From Rhizophlyctis rosea (lineage: Eukaryota > Chytridiomycota > Chytridiomycetes > Rhizophlyctidales > Rhizophlyctidaceae), in the NCBI GenBank assembly GCA_027596075.1, contig JADGJC010000052.1:117211-181210 (forward strand): DNA of 64,000 bases. The letters run 5' to 3'. The notes under the pieces were generated by a model that saw nothing but the letters and a program-made list of their open reading frames with translations, ran no database searches and was not told the origin of the DNA. The first letter of the stretch is position 1. Each line of letters opens with the position of its first letter. A program made the translations under genes and the position numbers. Positions 24,323 to 36,435 of the stretch are shown in pieces.

Positions 24323-26626
24323 GTCTTTGGTGACATAAGATGATGAAGTGATATTCTTGTCTTGGTTTTGGCGGGATTCATATGGAATAGCATCATGTAA
24401 ATAGCGGGATTTATATGGAAGAGCATCATGTAAATGAATTGTCACGCGGGGAGTTTGCAGCATCCGCATATGTAAATATATTTGATAGACAAAACACTGC
24501 CGTCAATGCGTGGTCGGTCGTGGAATTTTCGTCAACCCTTTTTTGGCGCTTGAAGATGATTCAATGTTAGGGCCATCAGACCTTTTGACTTTGCTTAGAC
24601 ACGCAGTTCGCGAATTAAATTCCCTACCGATGATTCCTCCTGTTCGTATTTGAGATCATTGTATCCTTTCAATTCCACGGCATCAAGTCGCGCAAAGTCA
24701 TTCCAAACTCTAAAGATCACATCGATGTTGCGACAATGGTTACCCGGGGACCCGCTGCGTTTCAGGATGTGAGCATGTACGACTGGAGCGAAAATAGATG
24801 GATCGAAATGAGACGTCACTGCATTGCTCAATCAGCTTCGCTCGCCAACCGATGGTGGACTGCTTCCGTCAGATGAAGACTGAAATTTATTTCAGTCCCC
24901 CATGCAATGCGTTCGTTGTAGAGTTTGTAGCATAGGTTCTGTTTCGTTTTGCGGTCACTTGGTGTTTGCGCGTGAAGGCTTTTGTGAACTGCACACTTGC
25001 TACAAGTGGGCTTTTGGCTCATGCCATCATATCCATTCTTGGATACTATGGACCTACCTTTGCCGGTCCGAAGTCTGTCCCCATCAAGCATTGATAGCAA
25101 ATGCACGATGCGTGATCAACCGGTGGCCTCCACTTTCAACTACTTTTTCCCCCATCTGACCTGCTTGACCAATTCTTTCGCGATATTCAGTGTCTATATG
25201 GAGAAAATGCATGAGACTGAGGTATAATGAGAGCGCTCAAGATGAATGAGTGAAGTTGATGTCTTCGCTTCAAATCGACAGAGGACAGCAAATGGTGACC
25301 TCGAATGAAACGATTTCCCATGTCAAGAGTGACCCGGATGTTCGATGCTCGCCTTGCTCCGTCGCTGGTTGCTTCCTGTTACTTTTTGCCTTCAATCATT
25401 TGTCAGACCATATACCAAGATGTCAACCAGAGTACCAGTACAATAGCAAGTGATACAAGTTTCTTGCAGATGCCTACTGGCTGAAACTTCGGTAAACCAA
25501 ATGCACGAAATTGCGCATTGGCTCTTGCAAACCTCTCTGTTGGCTGTCATTCGCTTACAGGTATGTCATGTAACTCTGGAATTTCATTTTTCCTTCTCCT
25601 CCTCATCTTCGAAAGCACTACCATATGTCACGTGCTGCATTGATCGCCCACTGCAAATATCCGTGACGTTTTGATAAGTGAAAACAAATGGAACAAACGG
25701 AACGCTGTCACTCACCACGGCAGTATGCCTTAAGCCAGCTTTCTAACCCCGAGACCCCGTGTGCCAACGATTTTGACATTAGTAGGGTCATTGAGAAAGT
25801 TATGGTCATTTGCGCTTTCTCTTATCGTTGCGAGAGGTGCAGGATGGTTGCGGGATCCCGAGCTTTGTCAGGGGGAAAGTCCAAAGTGGGTAACAGGCTA
25901 AAACGACCAAGTTTTCAGCAAAAGAAAACCCAATGTGCAACAGTATAATGGTGACAAACTTGCAAGCTCACGTTGACATGGCGCCTAGACTTGGTGTCTC
26001 TTACAAATCTCAAATGTTGAGAGGAGAAAGTGAACGACGTAAACATTTTTAAGTTTTTGACCGAATGCGATCGAATACCAATTTATGCAAATCTGGGGTA
26101 GCCGGAACCCGGATCACATGCTCACCCCTAACACTTCTCCCGAGTAGTTTGAGAAGAACTTATATGACCCCAAAACTTCCATACTGCTTCGTAAGTGCCG
26201 GAACCTCCTGTTCATCTCTTGCAACGTCGACTACGCTAACAGTTTCCGTCCTCTGGTGCGGGGCTTCCCACATACACAATGTACAGAGTCTGCACCTCGC
26301 TTACAACCCCCAATACGATTTGTTGGTTATAGTAGTGAAGTTGAGAAGTATGGTTTAGTAAGTGTCGTTTGATCGTTTAAGGTCTAGGCAAGATCAGAAG
26401 GTCCCTACCAGGGGGATTGGTCGCCGTGTACCGGGGAAATTTGGGATACTCACTGTGCCACCAAAAACGCCACAAGCGCAGTGACATGACACTATGTCCC
26501 AGAATTCCCCCTATCCGGTAACCCACAATTAGACCATATTTGATATAATAAAGCAGCTTGCCAACTGCTTCTCTGCCAACATGTTCCCACAATCCATCAA
26601 TTTTACACCATATCCATCTCCTCGCC
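24323..26626. other. Intergenic region, no supported gene
   Basis: 2.3 kb of short overlapping ORFs. Contains the 33-bp tandem repeat at 24371-24436. No other feature could be supported. Confidence 0.5.
24371..24436. repeat. 33-bp direct tandem repeat, two copies
   Basis: Units 24371-24403 and 24404-24436 differ at only three positions; both contain catcatgtaaat. It begins 48 bases after the Fap7 stop codon and so probably lies in its 3' UTR or terminator region. Confidence 0.85.
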
Positions 26627-29139
26627 ATGCCTCCTCCTGAAACCGAAGATGCCCTCCTTACGTGAGTATCACAGATATGTTGACAGTTAACAGGACCTAC
26701 CTCGTTGGTGAACCCCCCATCCCCTCACCCATGCGGAGCATCCAACCCCTTCTTACTCAGAAGGAACCCCTGGCTACTCCAAGTCGGTGTTGGGTATGGA
26801 CCCATTTTCGAGGATGCTTGGACATTGGAGTCACAGAACTTTCCGTTTCTTATGTTGGAGAAACGCATACTGGGTGTGGCGCCCTTTGGTCGAGTTCCTG
26901 CATGGATGCTTGTGTTGCTACCCTTCAAAGGAACCCCCCCGCTCCACAACCGCAAGTGTTAGAGTTTCGTCAACCCCTTTCATACTTGTGGTGGAAGGAA
27001 CCCCTGACGACTAACACCAAAGTCATGGGTCGGGACCCCTTGGTTGGGATGTTTGGAAGATTGAGGTGCAGGACGTTCCGTCCCTTGCTTGCGGAGGGGC
27101 GCATACTGGGTGCATAGACCTTCTTCCACAACACCGTCCATCATTACCTACCCCAAAACTCAAAATCGGGACCGTGCAATTCACTATCATCCAGCTAACT
27201 ACAAACTCTAATCGTTTCCCTTTCCCATTAGCACATACATGGACCTGATTGAAAAATCCCGTTTATCGACTCGTTACTCAGACTGGTCGCTCGAATCTCA
27301 TATCAGTGCTGTTGTTGCCGGCGCGGAACTTCCCGTCTCAGTGCCATGTCTGAAAAGAGCTCTGATCCGGGTGTATCACCGTATGGAGGTCGATGAGTCT
27401 TTCCTAAAGCAGGCGCGAAACAAGGCTACCGCCTTGCTGGCAGCGGTTGATCGTGGATTTTCGGAAAATGGGAAGCTTGGACCTGTACTTGCGGCTATGG
27501 AAGCTGAGGCAAATTGAGTGCAATAGGCAAATTCAAACTCGTACTTTTAATCAACAGATGATCAGATGGGGTCAAAAGCATACGACCTTGCGCACATTGC
27601 GGTAGTGAGGGAAAAGTATCGGTCGGAGGAATTTTGGATCGGACAACGGAGTGGAAGAAAGCGTCCGCTAGTGGAGGTTGAGCTCCACACATCCTCCAAA
27701 AGATCAAAATCTGATGAAGCAGAGTCCCTCCACGACAACGAACGCCAGACGGCGTCAGAAGCCTATGATTTGGAAGATTACATTGCCCATAATCAGCCAA
27801 ATTACAGACCTTGTTAGATTACAAGAGGCACAACGGGCCAGCTCCTGATGCTGATGATCCTCCAACTGATCCCTCTACCTACCCGTCTCCGGCTGTTGCT
27901 CCAACACAAACCAATGCGAACCCTCAAACCACCAACATTACACAAACAACCAAACAACACACCATCACCTTTTTGCATCACTGTCTGGGCCCGTTCCCCC
28001 CGCACTTCAATCAATCCTTGATGACCTACCACAATCGTCCCACACACCATTCATTGATTGCCGCCCCAATGTCAGCAGTATATTATGCCATCTACAAGAA
28101 TAAACAGTGGAGAAATACGGCGAATATCTATCGGAGCTGGCCGACCCACTAGTCGAAGACGATACGCATAAGTGGCTAGTATCCTTGTTTGGCATCGACC
28201 GTCATTTGGAGGAATGGGAAAGGGTCTTGGATGGCCTTGATCTGAGAGATACAAGCCCTCAGATTACTTCGGTTGGGAGAGTTGTCCGATCAAAGTTACC
28301 TACATTGTAAGGATCTTAAACATCTATGTGACATGAGAGCAGGACTTTCACAATTCTTGCAGCCCAAAAGCCTTCGCATTGGGCCCAATGAACCCGCTCC
28401 TCCGCATTGACACCCTGGAATGTCAGCACCTGAACCAATTTGCCCATCCCGCCATTGAACGGTTCCTCTGGGAAATCGCCAAAGTGCATTACACATTTGG
28501 CGAAATCACCGACCCATTTATCTCATCGAATTCCAAAGCAGACGGCGTAGGTCTCTTGTCGGATGCCGATAAGTTCCCGGTTGTGTATGTTGAAGGCAGC
28601 CGGCCTGTGGTGCAACGGAAAGGGAAGGAACCGGATGATGCGAGCAAAATTGCGGTTAATATGATTGGAATTCAAGAGAGGGTGTTGCAGCAGTTGTTAA
28701 AGCATCGAGACGGGCACCGGAGTCTTTGGCGGGATTTGGTGGGCAGAGTTTTGCGACGGAGATCCGGTTGGTTATGTTGGAGTATCACGGTGAGAACACT
28801 TGCATTTTGGTTTTTCCAATCACCTTTTTGGTCACGCAATCTCACGGTACATTCTCATCTGCAGATGCATTCTTTCTGCACGAAATCGATTCCGCGTCCG
28901 TCCCTCGAGATGCAACTGAGATGCTGTTCTTCGTTGAATTCTACGAGTCGATCTTGAAGTGGGCGGTATGCGATCTGTTATGTATCAAATGATCACCCAG
29001 GTGTGACGACTGAGCAACAAACCCACAGGAAATGGTGCGGAAATGTGGCGATGGGTTTCGACAGGCCAAGTTGGAGAAGAGACTTTCGAGGACATCTTTC
29101 TTGAAAGGGATGAGGAATGTGGCGTTGGGCAGTAGATAG
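26627..29139 (+). CDS. Unrecognised seven-exon gene with one apparent 1-base deletion
   Basis: Proposed exons: 26627-26661, 27232-27508, 27566-27812, 28108-28306, 28363-28789, 28865-28965, 29029-29139. Joined, they total 1397 nt, one short of a multiple of three. The missing base maps to the A-run at 28699-28701: the frame is convincing up to IGIQERVLQQLL and continues one frame over as RRAPESLAGFGGQSF. With one more A the product is 465 residues. It looks soluble and helical (LIEKSRLSTRYSDWSLESH, FAHPAIERFLWEIAKVHYTF, FFVEFYESILKW), with a basic patch KRSKSDE mid-protein and a basic C-terminus. I do not recognise the family. The donor at 27509 would be GC rather than GT (GAG|GCAAAT), and the exon 3/4 join rests on a weak GTTAGA donor. 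Intron 1 (570 bp) contains degenerate duplications. Confidence 0.5.
26705..27115. repeat. Degenerate tandem duplication inside intron 1
   Basis: Two diverged copies of roughly 200-230 bp. Both have aaggaacccct followed about 110 bases later by cgcatactgggt (26761-26877 and 26996-27112), with many shared words between (ggatg, ttccgt). Further ggaaccccc blocks at 26711 and 26931 mark unit starts. Probably an old minisatellite or a duplicated intronic insertion. Confidence 0.65.
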
Positions 29140-30318
29140 GAGTAGATAGGGGCACATGGGTTGCCAACCGAAGACAATGTTTACGAAGACAATGTTTACA
29201 ATAGTATGGTTAAGTCATCAATAAAAATTCATATGTGTGAGCTGGTACTATGCATCTGCGGAAGAAGCCAAACTCTTCTCCCAATCTTTGTCGGACGCAA
29301 ACAACGACCGTTTTTTGGCGCTGCAGGTGATGTAAAATCACTATGGCACTTCTGGGAAGACCCTACACGGCAATCCTGCTGATGTCTTGTATGCCAATGC
29401 CCATTTTGCGTATCCATGGAGAAGATATCGTCGACACTGGTCGCTTTACTTTCGTTGAGCAGGTCGGAGTGTCGGATGCACTACTACAATTGGAGGAACC
29501 TCCCACTATGAATCTCAAGCTCACATCGAACACGTGACAGGCCTTGGCTGAACAAATTGTAGCCTCATCCCACCTCGGTAACAACGTGGACACCATCGTC
29601 TCGTCTCCTTACCCAACCACCAGAGATTGTCCTAACTCCATGACCGTCATCAACGACCAACCCGCTGACGTCGGGGCCACCTCGCCAGGGCAGCCTTATG
29701 ACTTCCAAGCACAAGACGAGTTCCTGAAGCAACCGTGGAAATTCTTTGCGGTCGGCGAGATGAATCAAGATTTCTTTACGCCTTCCTCAAATAGCAACTC
29801 TTTCGCTTTTTGCCTCCACACACGGATGGCTCGGTGAGCCCTCCGGAATGTCCGAGGACTGGAGTCGTGCGACGCTCGTGTAAGGGCAACGCCACTGTTC
29901 ATTCTTGTTAGGACTCTCCGAACAACCGGCAGTGCAGCAGACGTGTTTGTGTGAACACAGCAAGGTTGTGGGGTATTCGAATGGGGATACCAGTGGCGAC
30001 ATTTGAATGAAATGGTGAGAACCAGGAACATCATGACCGCCAATGCCGAGCTAGCGGGCAATTTGGATTCTATGGCCGGTCTTCCATCTGCACGCATCGG
30101 CGAACACACGATTGTAGCTATTTTGCAGGTGGTCCTTTGGGGAAGTTGATGACCGAAAACTAGGTTTGTGGACTGGACACTCCCCACGGAATGAGAGATT
30201 CAAAGTAGATAGGCAGGCCGCACATCTAAGCTCTGGCATAAATGCTCAGAAGGTTTCCATCGGTACCATCAAAATGGCCCTCAGCTCCCATCGTTCTTGC
30301 ATCCCACGGTCGACAAAC
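29140..30318. other. Intergenic region
   Basis: 1.2 kb upstream of the esterase gene. Holds a perfect 15-bp tandem duplication (gaagacaatgtttac, 29170-29199). Short ORFs on both strands overlap and are not credible genes. Confidence 0.5.
29170..29199. repeat. 15-bp perfect tandem duplication
   Basis: gaagacaatgtttac occurs twice in a row just after the end of the preceding gene. A separate agtagatagg pair lies close by, around 29131-29149, overlapping the stop codon. Confidence 0.8.
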
Positions 30319-32603
30319 ATGAGAAGAACAATTTTGCTATCCCTCAGCGCTACTGCTGGTCTAGTCCCAGTATTAGCAGCTCCCGCTCAAATCGCCAATG
30401 TCCCACCATCTATCGAAGTTGCGACGGACAACAACTATGGCTTCAACCCTATCGCCTCCTACCTCGTCATCGAAGACAAAGACATCACACATGCAGAAGC
30501 CCAATCCGTCTGCCAGACGTACAATGAACGTCTGGCAACCTATGACGCATCAAACCCTACTCCATTGTTCACCTCCGTGCATCGCTCCAACGTAGCCAGG
30601 GCAACCTACTGGGTGAAAGACCCCACCGACAAGCACCGTCGAGCCTCATCCTACAGCAAGCCCACTGCACCCCATGAAGAAGGCTGCACAGCGTACTCAG
30701 TCGCAAACAATGAGCCCAAATTGGTGACAGTGCCCTGCAACTCGAACCTCCCCGTCATCTGCACCAACTCCGCTGGCCCCACCAATAACCAGACATGGAC
30801 CTACGGCGTCAAGCCCACCATCAAAGTTACTCCACCCGCCGGCCCGATCCTCGGCTTCCGCGACACACTCTCCTTCCGCTTCCTCGGCATCCCGTACGCC
30901 AAGCCTCCGACCGGTAAACGTCGCTTCGCCCTACCCGAAGCTAAGGAACGATTTCAGAATCCTTTCCCAGCGGTGCAACCTGGTCCCCGCTGTATCAATA
31001 GCGGGTTCCTTGATTCGGGCGCCAAGCACTATGCGGAGGACTGTTTATCGTTGGAGATCTTCACTCCCCGTATTGGCAAGGATTTGAAGGAGAAGGGGTT
31101 GCCGGTGTTTGTTGACATTCATGGCGGTGGGTTTACGGGTGGCGGGAACGATGATCTCATTAGTAGCCAGTTTGGCAATCTGGCGAGCAGGAACAACTTC
31201 GTGGTGGTGAAGCCCCAGTATCGTATGGGTATGTAGTTCGCAATTTTTCGAGCATACTGGAACAGTTCCTTGATATCGGTTTGAAAGTCCAGTACTTATT
31301 CTGATACTATCGTGCCCTCCACAATAGGATTCTTTGCCGTCTTCGAAGACACCACCAAGTTCTCCCGCAAAGACGTCCCGGGAAACCAATTCCTGTACGA
31401 CGTCATCCTCGCCCTCAAATGGGTCCAAAACAACATTGCGCACTTTGGCGGTGACCCAACCAACGTCACAATTCACGGCCAATCCGCCGGTGCTTGGATC
31501 GTTCGGTGGCTGCTTTCCTCTCCTCTGTCTAACGGTCTCTACCATCGTGCGATTATGCGTTCTGATGGTCAACCTCCTGCATTTACCCCGGCGGTGGCTG
31601 CGGGCCTCGGACAAGCCCTTATGAAGAACGTGAGCTGCACGACCTTGGACTGTATCCGCAAAGTGCCGTTCCAAACCATCCTTGATGTACAACGCGATGT
31701 ATTGCAAGCGACGGGGCAAGGGTCCTTCCTTGCAACTGTTGACGGGGTGTCCATTCCGGATCAATTCCATCGGTTGTTGCAAAGTGGGAAGTTCAACAAG
31801 GTTCCTATGATATTCAGTACGTATCTTCTTTTCATTCCGTACTTCCCATAACACAAAAATGAAAACACAAATAAAATGCAAATGCACAAACACTCACCGT
31901 CCTCATCTCCGTTTTTCTCATTCACCCAGCATCCGTCAACAACGAAGTAGGCGGCACCCCGATCATCCCCGTCCCCATGGACCAAACCACAGCCCTAGCC
32001 TTCCTCCAAGCCGGCAACCCAATCGCAACCCCAAACATAACCTACCCCCTCCTGACCCAACTCTACGGCGCCGACCCCTCCCCCGGCGCAGATTGGTCCA
32101 TCCCCGTCTCCCTCCTCTGGACCGACAGCGCCACAACATGCTCAACCCGCTACATCGCCCGCCTCGCCGGTTCCACCGGCCTCCCCGTCCGCGTCGGCAC
32201 CTGGACTGGCGCCGGTATCCGCGCGTCGTTCAATGCTCCGTACCCACATCTGTGCAATGATAAGAATTTGTTGTGTCATAGTGATGATAACGCTGTTGCT
32301 TATGCGTTTACGGAGTATGATATCAACAGCACCATTGACTTGAAGACTATTAAACCGGAAAGTCTGGTTTTGTCCAGGCAGTGGGGGGATATTATCCAGG
32401 CGTTTGCGCGGAGCGGTGTGGAGGATTTGAAGAAGGATGTTATTGGCGGGTTGGATTGGCCGACGATTAATAGTACGAAGGTTGATGGGGTGTTGTTGGG
32501 GCAGGCCGCGACATGGGAGGGTGGAGTGCGGAAGGGTTCTTATGGAAGCCCAGTGTGTGACCTTTTGGATCAGCTTGGGCCGTACTCGTTCTTGTATTCT
32601 TGA
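30319..32603 (+). CDS. Secreted type-B carboxylesterase with N-terminal C-type-lectin-like region, three exons
   Basis: Exons 30319-31228, 31328-31816 and 31930-32603 make a 690-residue protein. Met at 30319 opens a clear signal peptide (RRTILLSLSATAGLVPVLA); another in-frame Met at 30274 is possible. Residues 45-150 resemble a C-type lectin fold: AEAQSVCQTYNERLATYD, TYWVKD, a Cys at 123 and 140, and PVICT at 145-149. From about 175 the sequence is an alpha/beta-hydrolase of the carboxylesterase/lipase family: FLGIPYAKPP, oxyanion loop DIHGGGFTGGG (266-276), EDCLSLEIFTP, nucleophile elbow GQSAGAW with Ser356, acid Glu472 in NNEVGG, and probable His583 in LLCHSDD. The elbow has Gln where most members have Glu. 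N-glycosylation sequons and paired Cys fit secretion. The substrate is probably an ester; carbohydrate targeting is inference. Confidence 0.85.
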
Positions 32604-34803
32604 TACGGTGGGGTCCGAATGTCATTGACGGTCTGTGTCTGACGATTGTGCTTTTATCCGATATACGAGCGCCTGCTGGTCAGCCGCTCGCGTCGGGATG
32701 CATGGACTGTCTATAGAGTCCATCAACAGAATGCCGTCTATCATTTTTGTAATGAGTTGGGGACAAGGGCTGTCCCGGTCCATCGGGGTGGAAATACTTT
32801 GCGTTCTGCGTTTTATGGTGTAGCTTTCCTCGTCTTTGAACCCCATAAGGCATAGCTGTACTACCATACCCAACAAAAAGGAACTGATCACAGATGCAAG
32901 TCGGAATCAAAGTACACCGTCAAAATGGATTAATACAAATGCTGTATGAAAGGGGTTTGAGAAAAGCTCGCAGTATTCGATTTTTCAGATGGTTTTCACT
33001 GCTCCTTCTGTCAATAGAAGGGAGTCACGTTTCAAGTGCAGTAGGTGCTTGGGCGCACTGGGATCGTGTGTTATTGAGCAGGTAACAGCTTGACTCGAAC
33101 AAATGCCCATCCCCAGACTTGGAACCTCACCTTTTTTTTGGGGAATGCTGCGCGGTTCGTTTTGCAGTCCTTCTATTTGGGGTTCATGCTGGCTTGAAGA
33201 CATACCCATTACAGTGTTTTTTTTCCCCTTGAAGTCAACATAAATAAAAACGATGGCACGCGACCCCAAAGAACGGTGATAGCCAACGCAGGTCTCTGAA
33301 TGTGCGGGACTTTCCGCTAAAGCAATCGCCACGATACTCTTTGAGCCATCTTCGTCTGAGTCCCCATGTTCTTCATCATCCGCTTGGACCAGAGTGACCA
33401 GTTTGTCATGATCAGCTGGACCCATTTGCATGCAAAAAGGTGCATCATCCTCGATCAACCTTTATACAAATCACATCTGCAGCAGGATGTGACTTATGAG
33501 GAAACAGTCCATAATGCCATAATCACCAACGATAATCAGACTTTCCTTATTACGAGCAGAGCAGAACCGGTTTCTAAACAGAAGATCTTAGCGGACCTGA
33601 CAAGCGCAATGTTTGCTTTTCCATCCGATGAAGTCAAGCAGTTGACCATCCATATTGTGGAAAAAGACAAGGGTGATGAAGACAGACCTGAAGGGACTTA
33701 ACTATGTCCATTGTGAGGTTGAGGCACTTGATTGCGCGTTCAGTGGTGTGTTACGAATTCCCGACTTTCATAGGCCTATACGAAGATCCAACCGGGCACT
33801 GCATAAGAGAAAAGGGGACGGACGACGAACCTGAAAGTACTATAAGGGAATCTGTAGACGTCCACAGGCCCCCAAACGCTTCAAACTATCGAACAAAACG
33901 GCGACTCATGCTCGGACTGTCAGCTGTCGCGAGCGATTTTCACGTGGGCATCACTGAGGCAATCGCAGCATTTCAAATAGATTGCATTTCCGTCCAGGGA
34001 CGTTTTGACCATGAATTGACATTGGAACCGAGTCGGTTGGACCATGTTCCTCCAGAGAGCGGTCGGGTTGTGTTTTGGTGTTGCGCAGCATAGGGTGGGT
34101 TCATCGCCAAAAGATGATGCAGATAATACGCGTTGTATTGTCCAATGTTTAAACCACTAGACTCGGACCCATTCCGTTGAACTTTTGAACATGATTGGGT
34201 GATGATGATTGATGCGATGTCTTCGAAACCTCTCAAGGGCTCCTCTCGACCAATATTAGTTGGCTTGAGTATTCTTCTTGGTCTTGTATTGAGGAATGGG
34301 CTCTGACAAATGGTGCAGTATTCCAATTTTTTTCCGCGGGGGCAAAGTATGGTGCAATGGAAGTGCTCGTTATATTGTAAGGACTAGTCGTCACCTTCTC
34401 ATCACCGAAACATTTTCAAGAATTCGCAGTCCGTCCGGATACATCTTCGACAGGGCGTGGAAGGCGAGGAGCCGCCTTGCGACAATTAGCAAAGATAGCA
34501 GGTACGTTGAACCTTTACAGAACGAGTGAACGTGCTCGTTTTGTGTCTTTGATGTGGAAAGAGCATGTTTCGTTACTGCACAATGGGGGTTTGGGATCAA
34601 TTTTCCTAAAGCTTAGTACAGAAATTACTTGAAAACTTTGTCTGCGGGATGACTGCTATATGCAAAGGGCATTTCGACCTTCTCATTTGCGCGCATGAGT
34701 GCGAGTGGTGCGCGTCGGGGTTCCAGAGGTAGGAAGGGCTGGTGTGGGTGGAGGTGGAGGAATAGCAGTCGACCGCTCCCTCCCCTTCCTTTTAACTCGC
34801 TTA
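32604..34803. other. Intergenic region between convergent genes
   Basis: 2.2 kb. Two adjacent plus-strand ORFs (33366-33701, 33704-34093) and an opposing minus ORF (32985-33458) compete for the same bases; none has a family motif or the codon pattern of neighbours, so none is called. Confidence 0.45.
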
Positions 34804-35981
34804 CTAGACCCTCCTCCTCCCTCCTCCTCCTCCCTCTCTCTTAATCTTCCCACCAACATCATACCGCTTACTCAACCTCGGCAACTGCGAATCATCCACA
34901 AACGAGCTGGTGGCGATTTCAATGAAATCACGGAAGAGGTCTCCTTCGATTGTTGCGTCAGGTTGGTGGAGCTTTGTCCAGCAGGATGCGAAGAGGAGGA
35001 GGTTGTAGGTTTCGTAGCAGTTTGAGGATAGTTTGGGGAGCGGGTGGGGGTTGCGTAGGTTTGGTGCATGAGGGTTGTTAGGAGGGAGGGTTTGGTGATC
35101 ATTGCGGCGATGTGTTCGGTTGTTTGGGTGTAGGTTTGGGGAAGGAGAGTTGTGGATGGGATTGGAGGGTTGGTAGCAGGTAAGTATCCGTGACTCCTGC
35201 GTTGCAGTTGGGTCCGTGCTGCCCGCGAGAATGGAACTGCCCTTTGGTAATCCTCAGTGGTGCGTCCGGTATCGGCGGATCGCATGGTACTTTCGCTGGT
35301 TGATGAGTCTTCTTTGAGTAAATTGGAGAGGAAAGGGATGAGTGTGTCCATGAAGGGGATGGGATGGTCGAAGTTGGATTGGAGGGTCTTCATCCAGTGA
35401 ACGCGAGATGGCCAGCCGGCGGCTGTAAATGCGCGGAGGAAGGTTTCGCCGAGGACTTTGATTGCGGATGGCATGACGAGGTAGTCTAAGAGTTGGTACA
35501 GAGCAATGATGACGTTGATTTCGTCGGGTAGGAGACCGAACTTTGAGGATGAAAGTCAGTTTGAGTCTCTATCAAACATATCCAAATCGACAAGACCAAC
35601 CTCGGGAAACGTATCCGTGTATATGTAATCCAGAAGAGCGTTCACACAATCAACAGAACCCTGCGCCGTTTCAGTGAGGTCAATCTCGCGTAAGGAAGCT
35701 TCTTTCCAGTTTGCATTGCTAGTGAAAGCTGCCTTGAAGTGGTCGCAACGTGCGCTGAGGATATAGCTGTGTGCTGGAAACTTTCTAGTGCCTACAATCA
35801 CAGTCAAGTCTGCTCCCTGGCCACTGCGGAGGAATTTGCTGAGGTCGGTTTAAAGCGTGGAGGTCATCTTGAGGTATGATTGAACCAGTTCGTAGTTGTC
35901 ACTAGTTGATGAAAAGTTCCGGGAGCTGTAAGGAGGTACGTGAGCCTGTTTGTTGGCGGGCGTTGATTTGACATCAGCCAT
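34804..35981 (-). pseudogene. BTB/POZ-BACK-like gene with in-frame TAA and a 1-base frame break
   Basis: The coding trail on the minus strand starts at ATG 35979-35981. After 43 codons an in-frame TAA (35850-35852) precedes the BTB domain, which goes on in the same frame: DLSKFLRSGQGADLTVIVG, FPAHSYILSARCDHFKAAF, ALLDYIYTDTFPE. An intron (35541-35600, GTTGGT...AAAG) joins FGLLPDEINVIIALYQLLDYL and a helical region like BACK. At about 35035-35050 (C-runs on the coding strand) the frame shifts by one: LLTTLMHQTYATPT in one frame is followed by SSNCYETYNLLLFASC and FRDFIEIATSSFVDDSQLP in another. No acceptor AG exists between them, so an intron cannot explain it. With one added base the second exon is a multiple of three. 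BTB proteins are usually dimeric Cullin-3 adaptors. Either a young pseudogene or assembly errors. Divergent from XPB. Confidence 0.65.
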
Positions 35982-36435
35982 GTTTGACGATGTACCAAGA
36001 AGGGTGTGGCTGTGGCCATGTGAGCCCGTGAGACCATCATGATCATCATCATCATGTGTCAGCCCATCCCGTCCATCCCGTCTATCACTGCAACGAAGGA
36101 AGTCAATCTGAGCAATCACGAAATGCGATAGTCCGTTTACTAACCCATTCTGATAGGACCCTGAATCATGGTGATGGTGCATGTCGTGTCGGGACCCTAC
36201 TGTGCCACAATATACCGCAGTCATCCTGTCATCCATCTCCCCATCGTACCGACTGCTCATGGTCCTTTTGCCCATTGCGCAGCTGACTTTCCCACGTTCC
36301 CATGCCCATCGCACCCAAACCAATTTCGATACCGTGTGCCGCCTAACATAGGAACTGACAGCAACTATCGATCATCCATATACTCCATCCGTTTTCCGGT
36401 CAACTGGGACGCTCGTTGTTTTGTCTGGACTTACA

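Noticed and set aside
26662..27117. 151-codon ORF inside the first intron of the unknown gene.
   Set aside because: It is produced by the degenerate duplicated unit and begins exactly at a splice donor.
33366..34093. Two adjacent plus-strand ORFs (111 and 129 codons) as a gene.
   Set aside because: No family motif, different frames without a convincing intron, and a competing minus-strand ORF of similar size.
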